This document shows, in pieces, positions 21,149 to 28,975 of a stretch of DNA of 64,000 nt. The position numbers and the translations under genes were made by a program. The stretch lies in contig NZ_BMGG01000001.1 of NCBI RefSeq assembly GCF_014640075.1, forward strand, positions 248,001 to 312,000. Reading direction: 5' to 3'. The number at the start of each line of letters is the position of its first letter. Position 1 is the first letter of the stretch. The notes beneath the pieces are model-generated. The model ran no database searches, was not told where the DNA came from, and worked only from the letters and a program-made list of their open reading frames with translations. The stretch comes from Chelatococcus reniformis. Its GTDB lineage: Bacteria > Pseudomonadota > Alphaproteobacteria > Rhizobiales > Beijerinckiaceae.

Positions 21149-21937
21149 TCAGGCGAATACTGCAATAGTCTGCCGCGCCAGCATCAGGGGCTGGCCCGCC
21201 TGCGACCAGACGGCGATCTCCTGAGTGGCGTAGCCGTCGGCGACGGCTTCGCAGCGACACCGGATCAGCCGCCATTCCTGGTGGTCGGCGATGGTATCGG
21301 AGAGCATGTCGACCAGCCAGGTCATGGTGCTGATCGGCGCGAACTCCGTGAGCATCGCAATGGCCGCCGGCGGCGGCGCGTCGGCAAGGGCAATGAGGGC
21401 GGCGAGCCCATTGCCCGCCTCGGTGTCCCGATGGCGCAGCCAGATCAAGTATTCGGGCGTCGCCGCGCCACTGAGCGGACGCGCCGCACCGGCCGACCGA
21501 AACTCGAAATGGCGGGCGAAAGTCGGCCCCGGAGCGTCGCCGAAGAATGACGGCGAACGGTCGGGGCCCGGCACCTCCGGCATCTGCAGGCGGGCGTAGG
21601 CGAGCCTGGAGGTCCGGCTGGCTCCGAACGTCAGCATGGCGCGGGTCGCCAGCCCCTGCTCCCCGGCAAGGTCCACGCCGATGAAGGCGGCCGATTTGCC
21701 CTGGCGCAGGACGGTCGGCACCATGCTCACCGACCCGCCCGCCGGGCCGACGAAGCTGAACTGAGCCGAGCGCAGGGGCGGCAGCCCGGGGTTGGCACGC
21801 AGCGCAGCCTCCACGCACAGCGCGGCCGAAAGGCCGCCGTAGGTGGTGCGCCCCTGCTGCCAATCCTCGCTGACGGAGCCGGCGAAGCCCGAGCCCGCAG
21901 GGGTCAAACTGGCCAGGAGGGTCGAAATCGGCGTCAT
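21149..21937 (-). CDS. Acyl-CoA thioesterase, TesB-like (double hotdog)
   Basis: A 262-residue protein with two hotdog repeats as in TesB/FadM-like thioesterase family proteins. The first repeat shows GRTTYGGLSAALCVEAALRA, the second FAPISTMTWLVDMLSD. It should hydrolyse medium or long acyl-CoA. The gene stands alone. A palindromic motif 50-70 bp upstream of its start matches one upstream of the second thioesterase gene near 26.54 kb (see findings). Confidence 0.78.
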   Translation of the reverse strand: MTPISTLLASLTPAGSGFAGSVSEDWQQGRTTYGGLSAALCVEAALRANPGLPPLRSAQFSFVGPAGGSVSMVPTVLRQGKSAAFIGVDLAGEQGLATRAMLTFGASRTSRLAYARLQMPEVPGPDRSPSFFGDAPGPTFARHFEFRSAGAARPLSGAATPEYLIWLRHRDTEAGNGLAALIALADAPPPAAIAMLTEFAPISTMTWLVDMLSDTIADHQEWRLIRCRCEAVADGYATQEIAVWSQAGQPLMLARQTIAVFA

Positions 21938-21978
21938 GGCTCATCCTTCCGACAGCGCGCGAAAACGATGCTGCACTG

Positions 21979-22007
21979 CACGCATAGGCATATGCGTGTA
22001 GATACAG
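21979..22007. promoter_or_regulatory. Palindromic operator candidate upstream of the TesB-like gene
   Basis: CACGCATA-GGCA-TATGCGTG (21979-21998) is a perfect 8-bp inverted repeat. Overlapping it, CATATGCGTGTAGATACAG (21989-22007) matches 15 of 19 positions with a sequence upstream of the other thioesterase gene (minus strand, 26562-26544). Position and symmetry suggest a binding site for a shared regulator. Confidence 0.5.
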
Positions 22008-22421
22008 GATCGGTCAACCGTCGCCGCGAGGATCCCCGCACGCGCCCGTGGCGCGGTGGGCCTGCCATGTCTTCACTGCAATCCTGGAGGCCGCGCGACG
22101 GCCTTGCCGGGAAGGACCAACGCGTGAACCGGCGGCGCTCCTCCGACGAGGCCGGTCGCGCGCGGCAGCTGGGCATGACGCAACGTCTGCGGCCAACGCA
22201 ACTGCGGAATGAAAGCAATCAACTGTGGTTGCTCACCGACACCGTGTCGTCATAGTCTTGCGCAGCGCCGATATTGGCTCGGCGTCGTGGGCGCTGACCG
22301 GCTCGATGAAAGGGCGTTGCCCGACAGGCCGGCGACAGCATTGTTGATACGCTGCCCGGCACCGCGCATCGGGTTACCACTGGTGCGTCGGCCGGCGGGC
22401 AAGAACAAGAAGAGCCTGCCG
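22008..22421. other. Gap upstream of the cfa-like gene
   Basis: About 410 bp with no convincing gene. It contains a perfect palindrome CGACAC-C-GTGTCG at 22237-22249, a possible operator for the methyltransferase gene. Open frames in this stretch have poor codon character and no family match. Confidence 0.35.
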
Positions 22422-23687
22422 ATGAAAGCTCTCGACCTCCTGCTCAAGCCCCTGATCCAGCAAGGCACTCTCAAGGTGCTGGACGCGTCGGGCGGGACAT
22501 CGACCTACGGTGACGGGACCGGCGCGGCGGTCACCATTCGCATCAACGACCGCCGCGCGCCGTTCAAACTGCTGCTCGACCCCGAGGTGGCCGCGGGCGA
22601 AATCTACATGTCCGGCGGCCTCGACATGGTCGAAAGCGACATCTACGGGCTCGTCGAGCTGGTCGCACGCAATGCTTGGACGCTCAAGCATTCGGGGCCC
22701 TTCGATCGTCTCAACACCTGGCGGCGCATGGTGGCCAGACGGCTCGACCAATACAATCCGGTTGGCACGGCGCAGCGCAACGTGGCGCACCATTACGACC
22801 TGTCCGACGCGCTGTTCGACAACTTTCTGGACATCGACCGCCAGTATTCGTGCGCCTACTTCATGCATCCGAGCGACTCGCTGGAGCTGGCGCAGGCGCA
22901 GAAGAAGCGTCACCTGGCAGCCAAGCTGCTGCTGCGACCCGGCCAGAAGCTGCTGGACATCGGTTCCGGATGGGGCGGCCTCGGGCTCTATCTGGCCCGC
23001 GCCGCGGGCGTCGATGTCACCGGCATCACGCTGTCCGAGGAGCAACTCGCGGTGGCCCAGCAGCGGGCGGCGACGGCGCGCCTGGACGAGCGGGTGCACT
23101 TCAAGCTCTGCGACTACCGCAACGAGACCGGCCGCTACGATCGCATCGTCTCGGTCGGCATGCTCGAGCATGTGGGCGTCAACCACCTGGACGGCTTCTT
23201 CCGCAAGGTCGCCACGTCGCTCACCGATGACGGCGTGGCGCTCATCCACGCCATCGGCCGCTCGGACGGCCCCGGCTCGACCAACAAGTGGATCCAGAGA
23301 TATATCTTCCCGGGCGGCTATTGCCCGGCCCTGTCGGAGGTGCTGCCGGCCATCGAGCGCTCCGGCCTCATCGTCACCGACATCGAGATTCTGCGGCTGC
23401 ACTACGCCGAGACGCTGAAGGCCTGGCGCGAGCGCTTCACGCGGAACCGTGAGGCGGTGAAAGCGCTTTACGATGAACGCTTCTGCCGTATGTGGGAGTT
23501 CTATCTCGCGGCGTCGGAAGCGGCCTTCCGCCACGGCGGGATGATGATCTTCCAGATCCAAGTCGCACGCTCGCTCGAGACCGTGCCTCTGACGCGCGAC
23601 TACATCTACGAGGCCGAGCGGACGTTGCCCCTGGAGACGCAGGCGGAGGGCATGAACGGCGTCAGAAAAGGTGTCGCCGCCGCCTGA
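22422..23687 (+). CDS. cfa: Cyclopropane-fatty-acyl-phospholipid synthase family methyltransferase
   Basis: A 421-residue SAM-dependent enzyme of the CFA synthase family, which adds a methylene bridge to unsaturated acyl chains of membrane phospholipids. The SAM-binding motif is LLDIGSGWGGLGLYLAR; EHVGVNHLDGFF and the SNKWIQRYIFPGGY-like segment (TNKWIQRYIFPGGYCP) are family signatures. The N-terminal domain (KLLLDPEVAAGEIYMSGGLD) is the lipid-binding part. The frame is open from 22209; the ATG at 22422 gives a family-like N-terminus (MKALDLLLKPLIQQG). A 9-bp hairpin follows the stop. Confidence 0.85.
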   Translation: MKALDLLLKPLIQQGTLKVLDASGGTSTYGDGTGAAVTIRINDRRAPFKLLLDPEVAAGEIYMSGGLDMVESDIYGLVELVARNAWTLKHSGPFDRLNTWRRMVARRLDQYNPVGTAQRNVAHHYDLSDALFDNFLDIDRQYSCAYFMHPSDSLELAQAQKKRHLAAKLLLRPGQKLLDIGSGWGGLGLYLARAAGVDVTGITLSEEQLAVAQQRAATARLDERVHFKLCDYRNETGRYDRIVSVGMLEHVGVNHLDGFFRKVATSLTDDGVALIHAIGRSDGPGSTNKWIQRYIFPGGYCPALSEVLPAIERSGLIVTDIEILRLHYAETLKAWRERFTRNREAVKALYDERFCRMWEFYLAASEAAFRHGGMMIFQIQVARSLETVPLTRDYIYEAERTLPLETQAEGMNGVRKGVAAA

Positions 23688-23699
23688 GCGAAACCCGGC

Positions 23700-23724
23700 G
23701 CTCCGCGGCCGCCCGCCGCGGAGC
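23700..23724. terminator. Hairpin between cfa and the DUF3175 gene
   Basis: GCTCCGCGG at 23700-23708 pairs perfectly with CCGCGGAGC at 23716-23724 (9-bp stem, 7-base loop). No T-run follows, so it may be an attenuating or transcript-stabilising hairpin and not a strong intrinsic terminator. Confidence 0.4.
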
Positions 23725-23731
23725 ATTCGCC

Positions 23732-24012
23732 ATGACGGACAAGTCCAGATGGTCGGCCGAGGTGACCCGGCATAGCGACGCCCTCGATCTGGAGGGCGGC
23801 GTCTTCGCTTCGGATGATCCCAAGCACATCGCCCGGTCGTTGAAGCATTCGGCCGAAGCGATCCCGCGCCGCAAGGCGGGCTCCGCGCGGCCATGTCGAT
23901 GCTGACCTTCTACATCAATCGCGCCGGCAACAACCTGAGCCGGCGCCGGCTGCGCACGCTCAACGCCGCCAAGGCCGGGTTGCGGCGGTTGTTCGGTCGT
24001 CCGGCGAGGTAG
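23732..24012 (+). pseudogene. DUF3175-family protein, frameshifted
   Basis: The first part (ATG 23732) encodes MTDKSRWSAEVTRHSDALDL and continues through DDPKHIARSLKHSAEA to RRKAGS. The rest of the family domain (AAMSMLTFYINRAGNNLSRR and onward to a stop at 24010-24012) is in another frame. One base missing around 23878-23885 would join the two into a normal protein of about 90 residues. The unshifted frame stops at 23905. DUF3175 proteins are small, of unknown role, and common in Hyphomicrobiales. Either the gene is broken or the base is a sequencing error. Confidence 0.72.
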
Positions 24013-24188
24013 GCAGGTCCACCCGAGCCAGCTCTCGTTGTCGAGGCCGATGCCGCGCGACGCGAGGCGCACAATCCCAGCCTCGTGACAATTCTTTGAC
24101 CTGCCCGGCCGAATGCGGAATATGCGGGCGATCAGCGGCGTGCACGGCGGCTGCCGCGGCACCAGCGGGAAGAGCGGTTGAGGGGAAC

Positions 24189-25796
24189 ATGAAGTCGACG
24201 ATGATGTCGGATCAGCTGTCGCTGAACTCGATTTTCGCGCGCATGGACAAGCTGTTCGGTCAGTCGGAGGTGGTCTCCCGGCTGCCGGACAAGAGCCTGA
24301 AGCGCCACTCCTACGCGGAGGTGGCGGCCCGCACGCGAGGGCTTGCCCATGCGCTCAAGGGGCTCGGCATCGCCAAGGGCGATCGCGTCGCGACGCTGTG
24401 CTGGAACCACCACGTGCACCTGGAATGCTACTTCGGCATTCCGCTCTCCGGTGCGGTGATGCACACGCTGAACCTGCGGCTGTCCGGCGAGGAGATCGCC
24501 TGGATCGCCGATCACGCCAAGGATCGCGTGCTCATCGTCGACGACATCCTGCTGCCGCTCTACCGGCAGGTGGCCGAGCACTACACCTTCGAGAAGGTCA
24601 TCGTCTTTCCCTTCGGCGGCGAATCGGTCCCGGCCGATCTCGCCGACTACGAGACGCTGATCGGGCCGCACGTCGGCCAGCCCTTTACCCCGGCGCCCCA
24701 CGACGAGACCGACCCGATCGGCCTCTGCTACACCTCGGGCACCACCGGTCGTCCCAAGGGCGTCGCCTACTCGCACCGCTCGACCGTGCTGCACTCGCTC
24801 ACCGCCTCGCTGCCCGACTACTGGGCGCTGAGCGGCAGCGACGTGGTGCTGGCCGTGACCCCGATGTTCCACGCCAATTGCTGGGGCATGCCCTACGGCG
24901 CTGTCATGACCGGCGCCAGCCTGGTGATGCCGGGCCCGCATCTTCACGCCGACGATCTGCTCGATCTGATCAAGGAGGTTCCACCGACCCTGTCGCTCGG
25001 CGTGCCGACGATCTGGCTGTCGCTCATCCAGGCGATCGAGGCCAACCCCGGGCGCTGGGCGCTGCCGCGGGGCATGCGAAGCATCGTCGGCGGCTCGGCG
25101 GCGCCCGAGAGCCTGATCCGGGCGTTTGCCGACCATGGCGTCACCCTGTGCCAGGGCTGGGGCATGACGGAGACATCGCCCCTGTGCACCATGAGCTACA
25201 TCAAGCCCGAGCTCGCCGACGCCGGCGAGGACGACAAGTTCCGCCGCCGCGCCACCGCCGGCGTGCCCGTGCCGATGGTCGGCGTGCGCCTCGTCGGCGA
25301 GGACGGGGAGGAGATCCCGTGGGACGGCAAGACGCCGGGCGAGCTGCAGGTGCGCGGCCCCTACATCACCGGCGGCTACCATGACCTGCCGGCCGACCTC
25401 GACAAGCACACCGCCGACGGCTGGCTGCGCACCGGCGACGTCGCCACCATCGACCCGCATGGCTACATGCGCATCACCGACCGCACCAAGGACCTGATCA
25501 AGAGCGGCGGCGAATGGATCAGCTCGGTGGACATGGAGAACAGCCTGATGGCCCACCCGGCGGTGGCGGAAGCCGCCGTCATTGCCGTCCCCCACCCCAA
25601 GTGGAACGAGCGGCCCCTCGCCTGCATCGTCTTCAAGCCCGGCCAAACCGCAACGCCGGAAGCCTTGAACGAGCATCTGCTCGGCGTCTTCGCCAAGTGG
25701 CAGCTGCCCGACCGCTACGAGGTGCTCGACGCCATCCCGCGCACGTCGACCGGCAAGTTCTGGAAGCTCAAGCTGCGCGAGGTGTTCCCAAGCTGA
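24189..25796 (+). CDS. Fatty-acyl-CoA synthetase (AMP-binding, AlkK-like)
   Basis: A 535-residue adenylate-forming enzyme that activates a carboxylic acid to its CoA thioester. The P-loop-like motif is YTSGTTGRPKGVAYSHRS; GWGMTETSPLC, DGWLRTGDVA and the C-terminal catalytic Lys region TSTGKFWKLKLRE are present. Length and sequence match the medium/long-chain AlkK/FadD3-like group. ATG 24189 is preceded by GAGGGG at correct spacing; the frame upstream to 24096 is leader. Nearby thioesterase, cyclopropane synthase and acyl-CoA dehydrogenase genes suggest a role in fatty acid use. Confidence 0.88.
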   Translation: MKSTMMSDQLSLNSIFARMDKLFGQSEVVSRLPDKSLKRHSYAEVAARTRGLAHALKGLGIAKGDRVATLCWNHHVHLECYFGIPLSGAVMHTLNLRLSGEEIAWIADHAKDRVLIVDDILLPLYRQVAEHYTFEKVIVFPFGGESVPADLADYETLIGPHVGQPFTPAPHDETDPIGLCYTSGTTGRPKGVAYSHRSTVLHSLTASLPDYWALSGSDVVLAVTPMFHANCWGMPYGAVMTGASLVMPGPHLHADDLLDLIKEVPPTLSLGVPTIWLSLIQAIEANPGRWALPRGMRSIVGGSAAPESLIRAFADHGVTLCQGWGMTETSPLCTMSYIKPELADAGEDDKFRRRATAGVPVPMVGVRLVGEDGEEIPWDGKTPGELQVRGPYITGGYHDLPADLDKHTADGWLRTGDVATIDPHGYMRITDRTKDLIKSGGEWISSVDMENSLMAHPAVAEAAVIAVPHPKWNERPLACIVFKPGQTATPEALNEHLLGVFAKWQLPDRYEVLDAIPRTSTGKFWKLKLREVFPS

Positions 25797-26004
25797 CGGC
25801 GCTGCGCAGCGATCTTGCCGCGCTTGTGCCGCGGCGCGCCGCATTCTGAAGTCGATGGGCCGGGCCAACATCAAGCCCCCGGCCATGGCGCGGGCGAGGG
25901 CGAACAGCCCTTTCCTGCAATGTCGTGGCCGGCCTCAAGCCGATCATCCATCGCACGCGATCAAGACGCCGTGCAGGGTGCGGCGCGCCACCACGGGTCG
26001 GCCA

Positions 26005-26538
26005 TCACCCCCGCTCCGGCGCGATGAGCGAAAAATTGCCGACGGCGTGCACACACAGCGCGTCGCGGCCGTCGCGCAGCTCTCCCTCGACATAGGCAGT
26101 CTGCCGTCCACGGTTGAGCACCCGGCCCGTGCCGCGCACGCGGCCGGAGCGCAGGGTGATCGGCCTCATGTAGGTGAGCTTGATGTCGAGCGTCACCGAG
26201 ATCCAGCCGGCGGGCAGCAGCGTGTGCGCCGCGGCGCCCATGGCCGTGTCGAGCACCGTCGCGGCGGCGCCCCCGTGCAGCATGCCGGCGAGATTCTCCA
26301 GATCCTCTCGCGAATCCAGTTCCATGGCGATCCGCCCTTCTTCGGCGACCGTGCAGTCGAAGCCGATGAGCGCGGCCATGGGCGGCGGCGGAAACCGGCG
26401 ATCGCGGATGCCCTGCATGATCTCGAGGCCCGATAGGCCTGCGGTGGCGGAACGACCGGCAGCTGGATCGACCCAGGTGACGACACGGGAGCGATCAGCC
26501 CCCAGGGCGGGCGTGGCATCGTTCAAGCTTGGCCTCAT
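26005..26538 (-). CDS. PaaI-type thioesterase
   Basis: A 177-residue hotdog protein with the PaaI motif ENLAGMLHGGAAATVLDTAMG (HGG plus the catalytic-type Asp) and the strand ISVTLDIKLTYMRPI. It should hydrolyse aryl- or acyl-CoA. The ATG at 26538 is used; the same frame stays open to 27768 but that part is antisense to amiC. The start lies only a few bases from a palindrome (26544-26555) that probably controls it. It is divergent from amiC. Confidence 0.82.
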   Translation of the reverse strand: MRPSLNDATPALGADRSRVVTWVDPAAGRSATAGLSGLEIMQGIRDRRFPPPPMAALIGFDCTVAEEGRIAMELDSREDLENLAGMLHGGAAATVLDTAMGAAAHTLLPAGWISVTLDIKLTYMRPITLRSGRVRGTGRVLNRGRQTAYVEGELRDGRDALCVHAVGNFSLIAPERG

Positions 26539-26543
26539 CAATA

Positions 26544-26562
26544 GTGTACCTACACATATATG
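26544..26562 (-). promoter_or_regulatory. Operator candidate upstream of the PaaI thioesterase
   Basis: On the minus strand this reads CATATATGTGTAGGTACAC. Its core GTGTA-GG-TACAC is a perfect palindrome (26544-26555). It matches 15 of 19 bases with the site upstream of the TesB-like gene. Being 6 bp from the start codon, a bound protein would block transcription or translation initiation. Confidence 0.5.
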
Positions 26563-26739
26563 AACGGGCGGCGGATGGCAAGCAGGCGCCGCCGCGCCCC
26601 GTCCCCTCACCAAAAACACCGCCTTGCCCCGCATGGAATTTGGCTTATTCTGGCCGTTGCCAGAGCAGCAAGGACGCTGCCCGGCGCACGAGCAGGAAGC
26701 TCTCGACCGCAGGCGCGGCGAGAGCTTTTCTTTTTTCGA

Positions 26740-27924
26740 ATGGGATCCGCGATGGCAGCAGCGCCCGGTTGGCCGAACGAGCCCCTGAAGGTCGGCGTTC
26801 TGTTCTCGTCGTCGGGGGTGACCAGCGCGGTCGAGCGCACACAGCTTCTGGCGACACTGCTCGCCATCGACGAGATCAACCGCCGCGGCGGCATCGGCGG
26901 CCGCCCCATCGAACCGCTGGTGCAGGATCCGCAATCCAATCCAAAACTGTACCGCCAGTTCGCCGAGCAACTGCTCAAGGACGATGGCGCGCGCATTATC
27001 TTCGGCTGCTACATGTCGAGCGCCCGCAAGGCGGTGCTCCCGCTCGTCGAGGCACGCGACGCGCTGCTGGTCTACCCGACGCTCTACGAAGGCTTCGAGT
27101 ATTCCCCCAATTGCATCTATACAGGCGCCGTTCCCAACCAGAACTCGCTGCCGCTGGCGAAATACATCCTGGAGAATCATGGCAACCGCGTACTGCTGGT
27201 GGGATCGAACTACATCTTTCCGTACGAATCCAACCGCATCTTCTCCGATCTGATCATCGAAGCGCGCGGCAAGGTGCTGGACGAGCTGTACGTGCCGCTG
27301 TCGCCTGCCCCGGAGGATTTCGCGCGCACCCTGCGCCAGATCGAAAAGCTCAAGCCGGACACGGTCTTCTCGACCATCGTCGGGGCGGGCACGGCGATGT
27401 TCTACGAGGCCTACCGCCGCGCGGGCTTCAACGCCCTGGTCAATCCGATCGCCAGCCTGACGACGAGCGAGGCCGAGGTTGCCGAGATGTCGGCGGAGGC
27501 CGCCGAAGGCCACCTCACCGCAGCGCCCTATTTCGCGTCGTTGCAGACACCGGCGAACCTTGCCTTCGTCAGTGCCTACCGCGAGCGCTTCGGGCCCGAC
27601 ATCCCGGTCACCGCGGCAGCCGAGGCCGCCTATTTCCAGGTGCACCTCGTCGCCTCGGCCCTGGCGCAGGCCGGCAGCCTCGACCGCCGCGACATCGTCG
27701 CGGCCATGCGCGGCGTCGGATTCGAGGCACCGCAGGGGGCCGTGGCGCTCGACCCAGAGAATCACCATACGTACCTGTGGCCGCGCGTCGCCAGGCTCGA
27801 CGCCGACAAACAGTTCCGCATCATCTGGAACCCCAACGTGCGCATGAAGCCGGACCCCTATTTCGTCTCCGGCGCCATGAACGACTGGTCACCGGGAGGC
27901 CGGGCCCCGGCCCGGGCCACCTGA
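26740..27924 (+). CDS. amiC: AmiC-like amide sensor/negative regulator
   Basis: A 394-residue protein with the periplasmic-binding fold but no signal peptide, as in Pseudomonas AmiC, which binds small amides in the cytoplasm and sequesters AmiR. Similarity runs end to end: VGVLFSSSGVTSAVERTQL, GCYMSSARKAVLPLVE, TLYEGFEYSPNCIY, SLTTSEAEVAEMSAEAAEG and a tail ending NDWSPGGR. The start MGSAM at 26740 mirrors the MGS start of AmiC; ATG 26752 is an alternative and the frame extends to 26560. amiR follows 4 bp later, so the sensor and antiterminator are co-expressed. Confidence 0.87.
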   Translation: MGSAMAAAPGWPNEPLKVGVLFSSSGVTSAVERTQLLATLLAIDEINRRGGIGGRPIEPLVQDPQSNPKLYRQFAEQLLKDDGARIIFGCYMSSARKAVLPLVEARDALLVYPTLYEGFEYSPNCIYTGAVPNQNSLPLAKYILENHGNRVLLVGSNYIFPYESNRIFSDLIIEARGKVLDELYVPLSPAPEDFARTLRQIEKLKPDTVFSTIVGAGTAMFYEAYRRAGFNALVNPIASLTTSEAEVAEMSAEAAEGHLTAAPYFASLQTPANLAFVSAYRERFGPDIPVTAAAEAAYFQVHLVASALAQAGSLDRRDIVAAMRGVGFEAPQGAVALDPENHHTYLWPRVARLDADKQFRIIWNPNVRMKPDPYFVSGAMNDWSPGGRAPARAT

Positions 27925-27928
27925 CCCG

Positions 27929-28537
27929 ATGGCCATGCCGCCGCTCAAGAGCCTCAAGGGGCTCTCGGTCCTGATCATCCACCCCGCCAACACGGACGGA
28001 CAGATCCTGGTCGACCACATCAAGCGCATCGGCTGCCGGGCGGAGGCGCAATGGCCGATTCCCAAGGCGATCCCCGCGACGACGGATGTATTGTTCCTGT
28101 CGGTCGACCATGAGTATCGCACGGAGCTGTCGCGGCTGGTCAGGAACATCGACGGCATCCCGCCGACGACCGTCGCCATCGTCGACTACGAGAATCCGAG
28201 CACCCTCGAGCTGCTGTTCGAGATCGGCGCGCTCGCCGCCATGGAGCGGCCGATCCGCCCGTTCGGCGTGCTCACCAACCTGCTGCTGGCGCGCGGCCTG
28301 TGGCTCGACCGCATCGAGCAGCAGAAACGTGTGACGAAGCTGGAACGCAAGCTGTCCAGCATGCAGCGGATCCAGAAGGCCAAGTCGATCCTGATGGCGC
28401 TCCAGGGCGTCGGCGAGGAGGCCGCCTACCAGACGATCCGCAAGCAGGCGATGGCCAAGCGGGTCTCCATGGACGAGATCGCGACTTCGATCATCAACGC
28501 CAATGAGCTCTTGCATTCGATCAGAAACGATGATTGA
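27929..28537 (+). CDS. amiR: AmiR-like ANTAR-domain antiterminator
   Basis: A 202-residue regulator with an N-terminal pseudo-receiver (LSVLIIHPANTDGQILVDHI; it lacks the acidic phosphorylation pocket), a central coiled coil (about 125-150, RIEQQKRVTKLERKL) and a C-terminal ANTAR RNA-binding three-helix domain (KAKSILMALQGVGEEAAYQTIRKQAM). Like Pseudomonas AmiR it should bind a leader RNA and stop transcription termination when AmiC releases it on amide binding. A leader with an intrinsic terminator lies directly downstream and before amiE. Confidence 0.87.
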   Translation: MAMPPLKSLKGLSVLIIHPANTDGQILVDHIKRIGCRAEAQWPIPKAIPATTDVLFLSVDHEYRTELSRLVRNIDGIPPTTVAIVDYENPSTLELLFEIGALAAMERPIRPFGVLTNLLLARGLWLDRIEQQKRVTKLERKLSSMQRIQKAKSILMALQGVGEEAAYQTIRKQAMAKRVSMDEIATSIINANELLHSIRNDD

Positions 28538-28539
28538 AT
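28511..28539 (+). promoter_or_regulatory. Weak candidate promoter for the amiE leader
   Basis: TTGCAT at 28511-28516 and TTGAAT at 28534-28539 are separated by exactly 17 bases at the end of amiR. The boxes match sigma-70 consensus only in part. If real, transcription would begin just before the leader hairpins and give amiE its own regulated transcript. Confidence 0.25.
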
Positions 28540-28655
28540 TTTGAAGGTTCGCGATGAACCCGCCGCTTAGCGGCAGATCGGACGAGACAGTGCTGTCCGT
28601 CCGAAGTGGCTAGGAAGCCCAAGTCCTCCTGCGGGAGCGCTTGGGCTTTTTTGTT
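28540..28655 (+). promoter_or_regulatory. amiE leader: candidate ANTAR-controlled attenuator
   Basis: The region between amiR and amiE can form several hairpins. They are GGTTC/GAACC (28544-28560 area), CCGC/GCGG just after, a long stem TCGGACG/CGTCCGA (28578-28604), and GGCT-AGGA-AGCC (28608-28619). The last shares bases with the 5' arm of the terminator at 28616-28623, so the two structures exclude each other. This is the geometry expected of an antitermination switch worked by AmiR. The tandem hexanucleotide loops described for ANTAR targets were looked for and not clearly found. Confidence 0.55.
28616..28652 (+). terminator. Intrinsic terminator in the amiE leader
   Basis: AGCCCAAG (28616-28623) pairs with CTTGGGCT (28640-28647), with an inner CTCC/GGAG stem, followed by a run of T (28647-28652). 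It lies about 325 bp before the amiE start and not at a gene end, so it is best read as the attenuator that AmiR must overcome. Confidence 0.85.
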
Positions 28656-28975
28656 TTCAGCTGCCGACAGGGACGTCGGTGCAGCGCTCCATGACGTACC
28701 GATCTTGGCGCGCGTTGCGGCCGCATTGACTGCTTTGGCGGCAAGTAACGCGCCCGATGTCTGAAGTGCTGGAGCAAATCGTTCCAGCCGGCGCGGCCAT
28801 GTCCGAGCCGGCGACATCCGACCGATCCGCGCAGTTGCCACGCCGCCGGCGTGCCGGCGCGACCTCCGCCCGATTCAGCCGCTGGCCTCCAGCCGGCGCA
28901 ACGAAAACGTGTGGCCGCCACGGCCGGACCGATGCCAGCAGACGTCCGCGCGGATGCCCCGAGAAGGAAAATGTC
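28656..28975 (+). other. Long untranslated leader between terminator and amiE
   Basis: About 320 bp with no supported gene. A short hairpin (CTGCCGAC with GTCGGTGCAG, around 28661-28684) follows the terminator. The amiE frame stays open through this stretch to 28757, but the residues are Arg/Pro-rich and unlike AmiE, so it is taken as leader. Confidence 0.45.

Noticed and set aside
18820-21168. 782-codon plus-strand frame across the glycosyltransferases
   Set aside because: Antisense to two well-supported glycosyltransferase genes; no family match.
22374-23894. 506-codon minus-strand frame
   Set aside because: Antisense to the cyclopropane synthase gene with no domain.
26640-26670. Sigma-54-like promoter upstream of amiC
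   Set aside because: TGGCCGTTGC has the right elements but the spacing between GG and GC is several bases too short.
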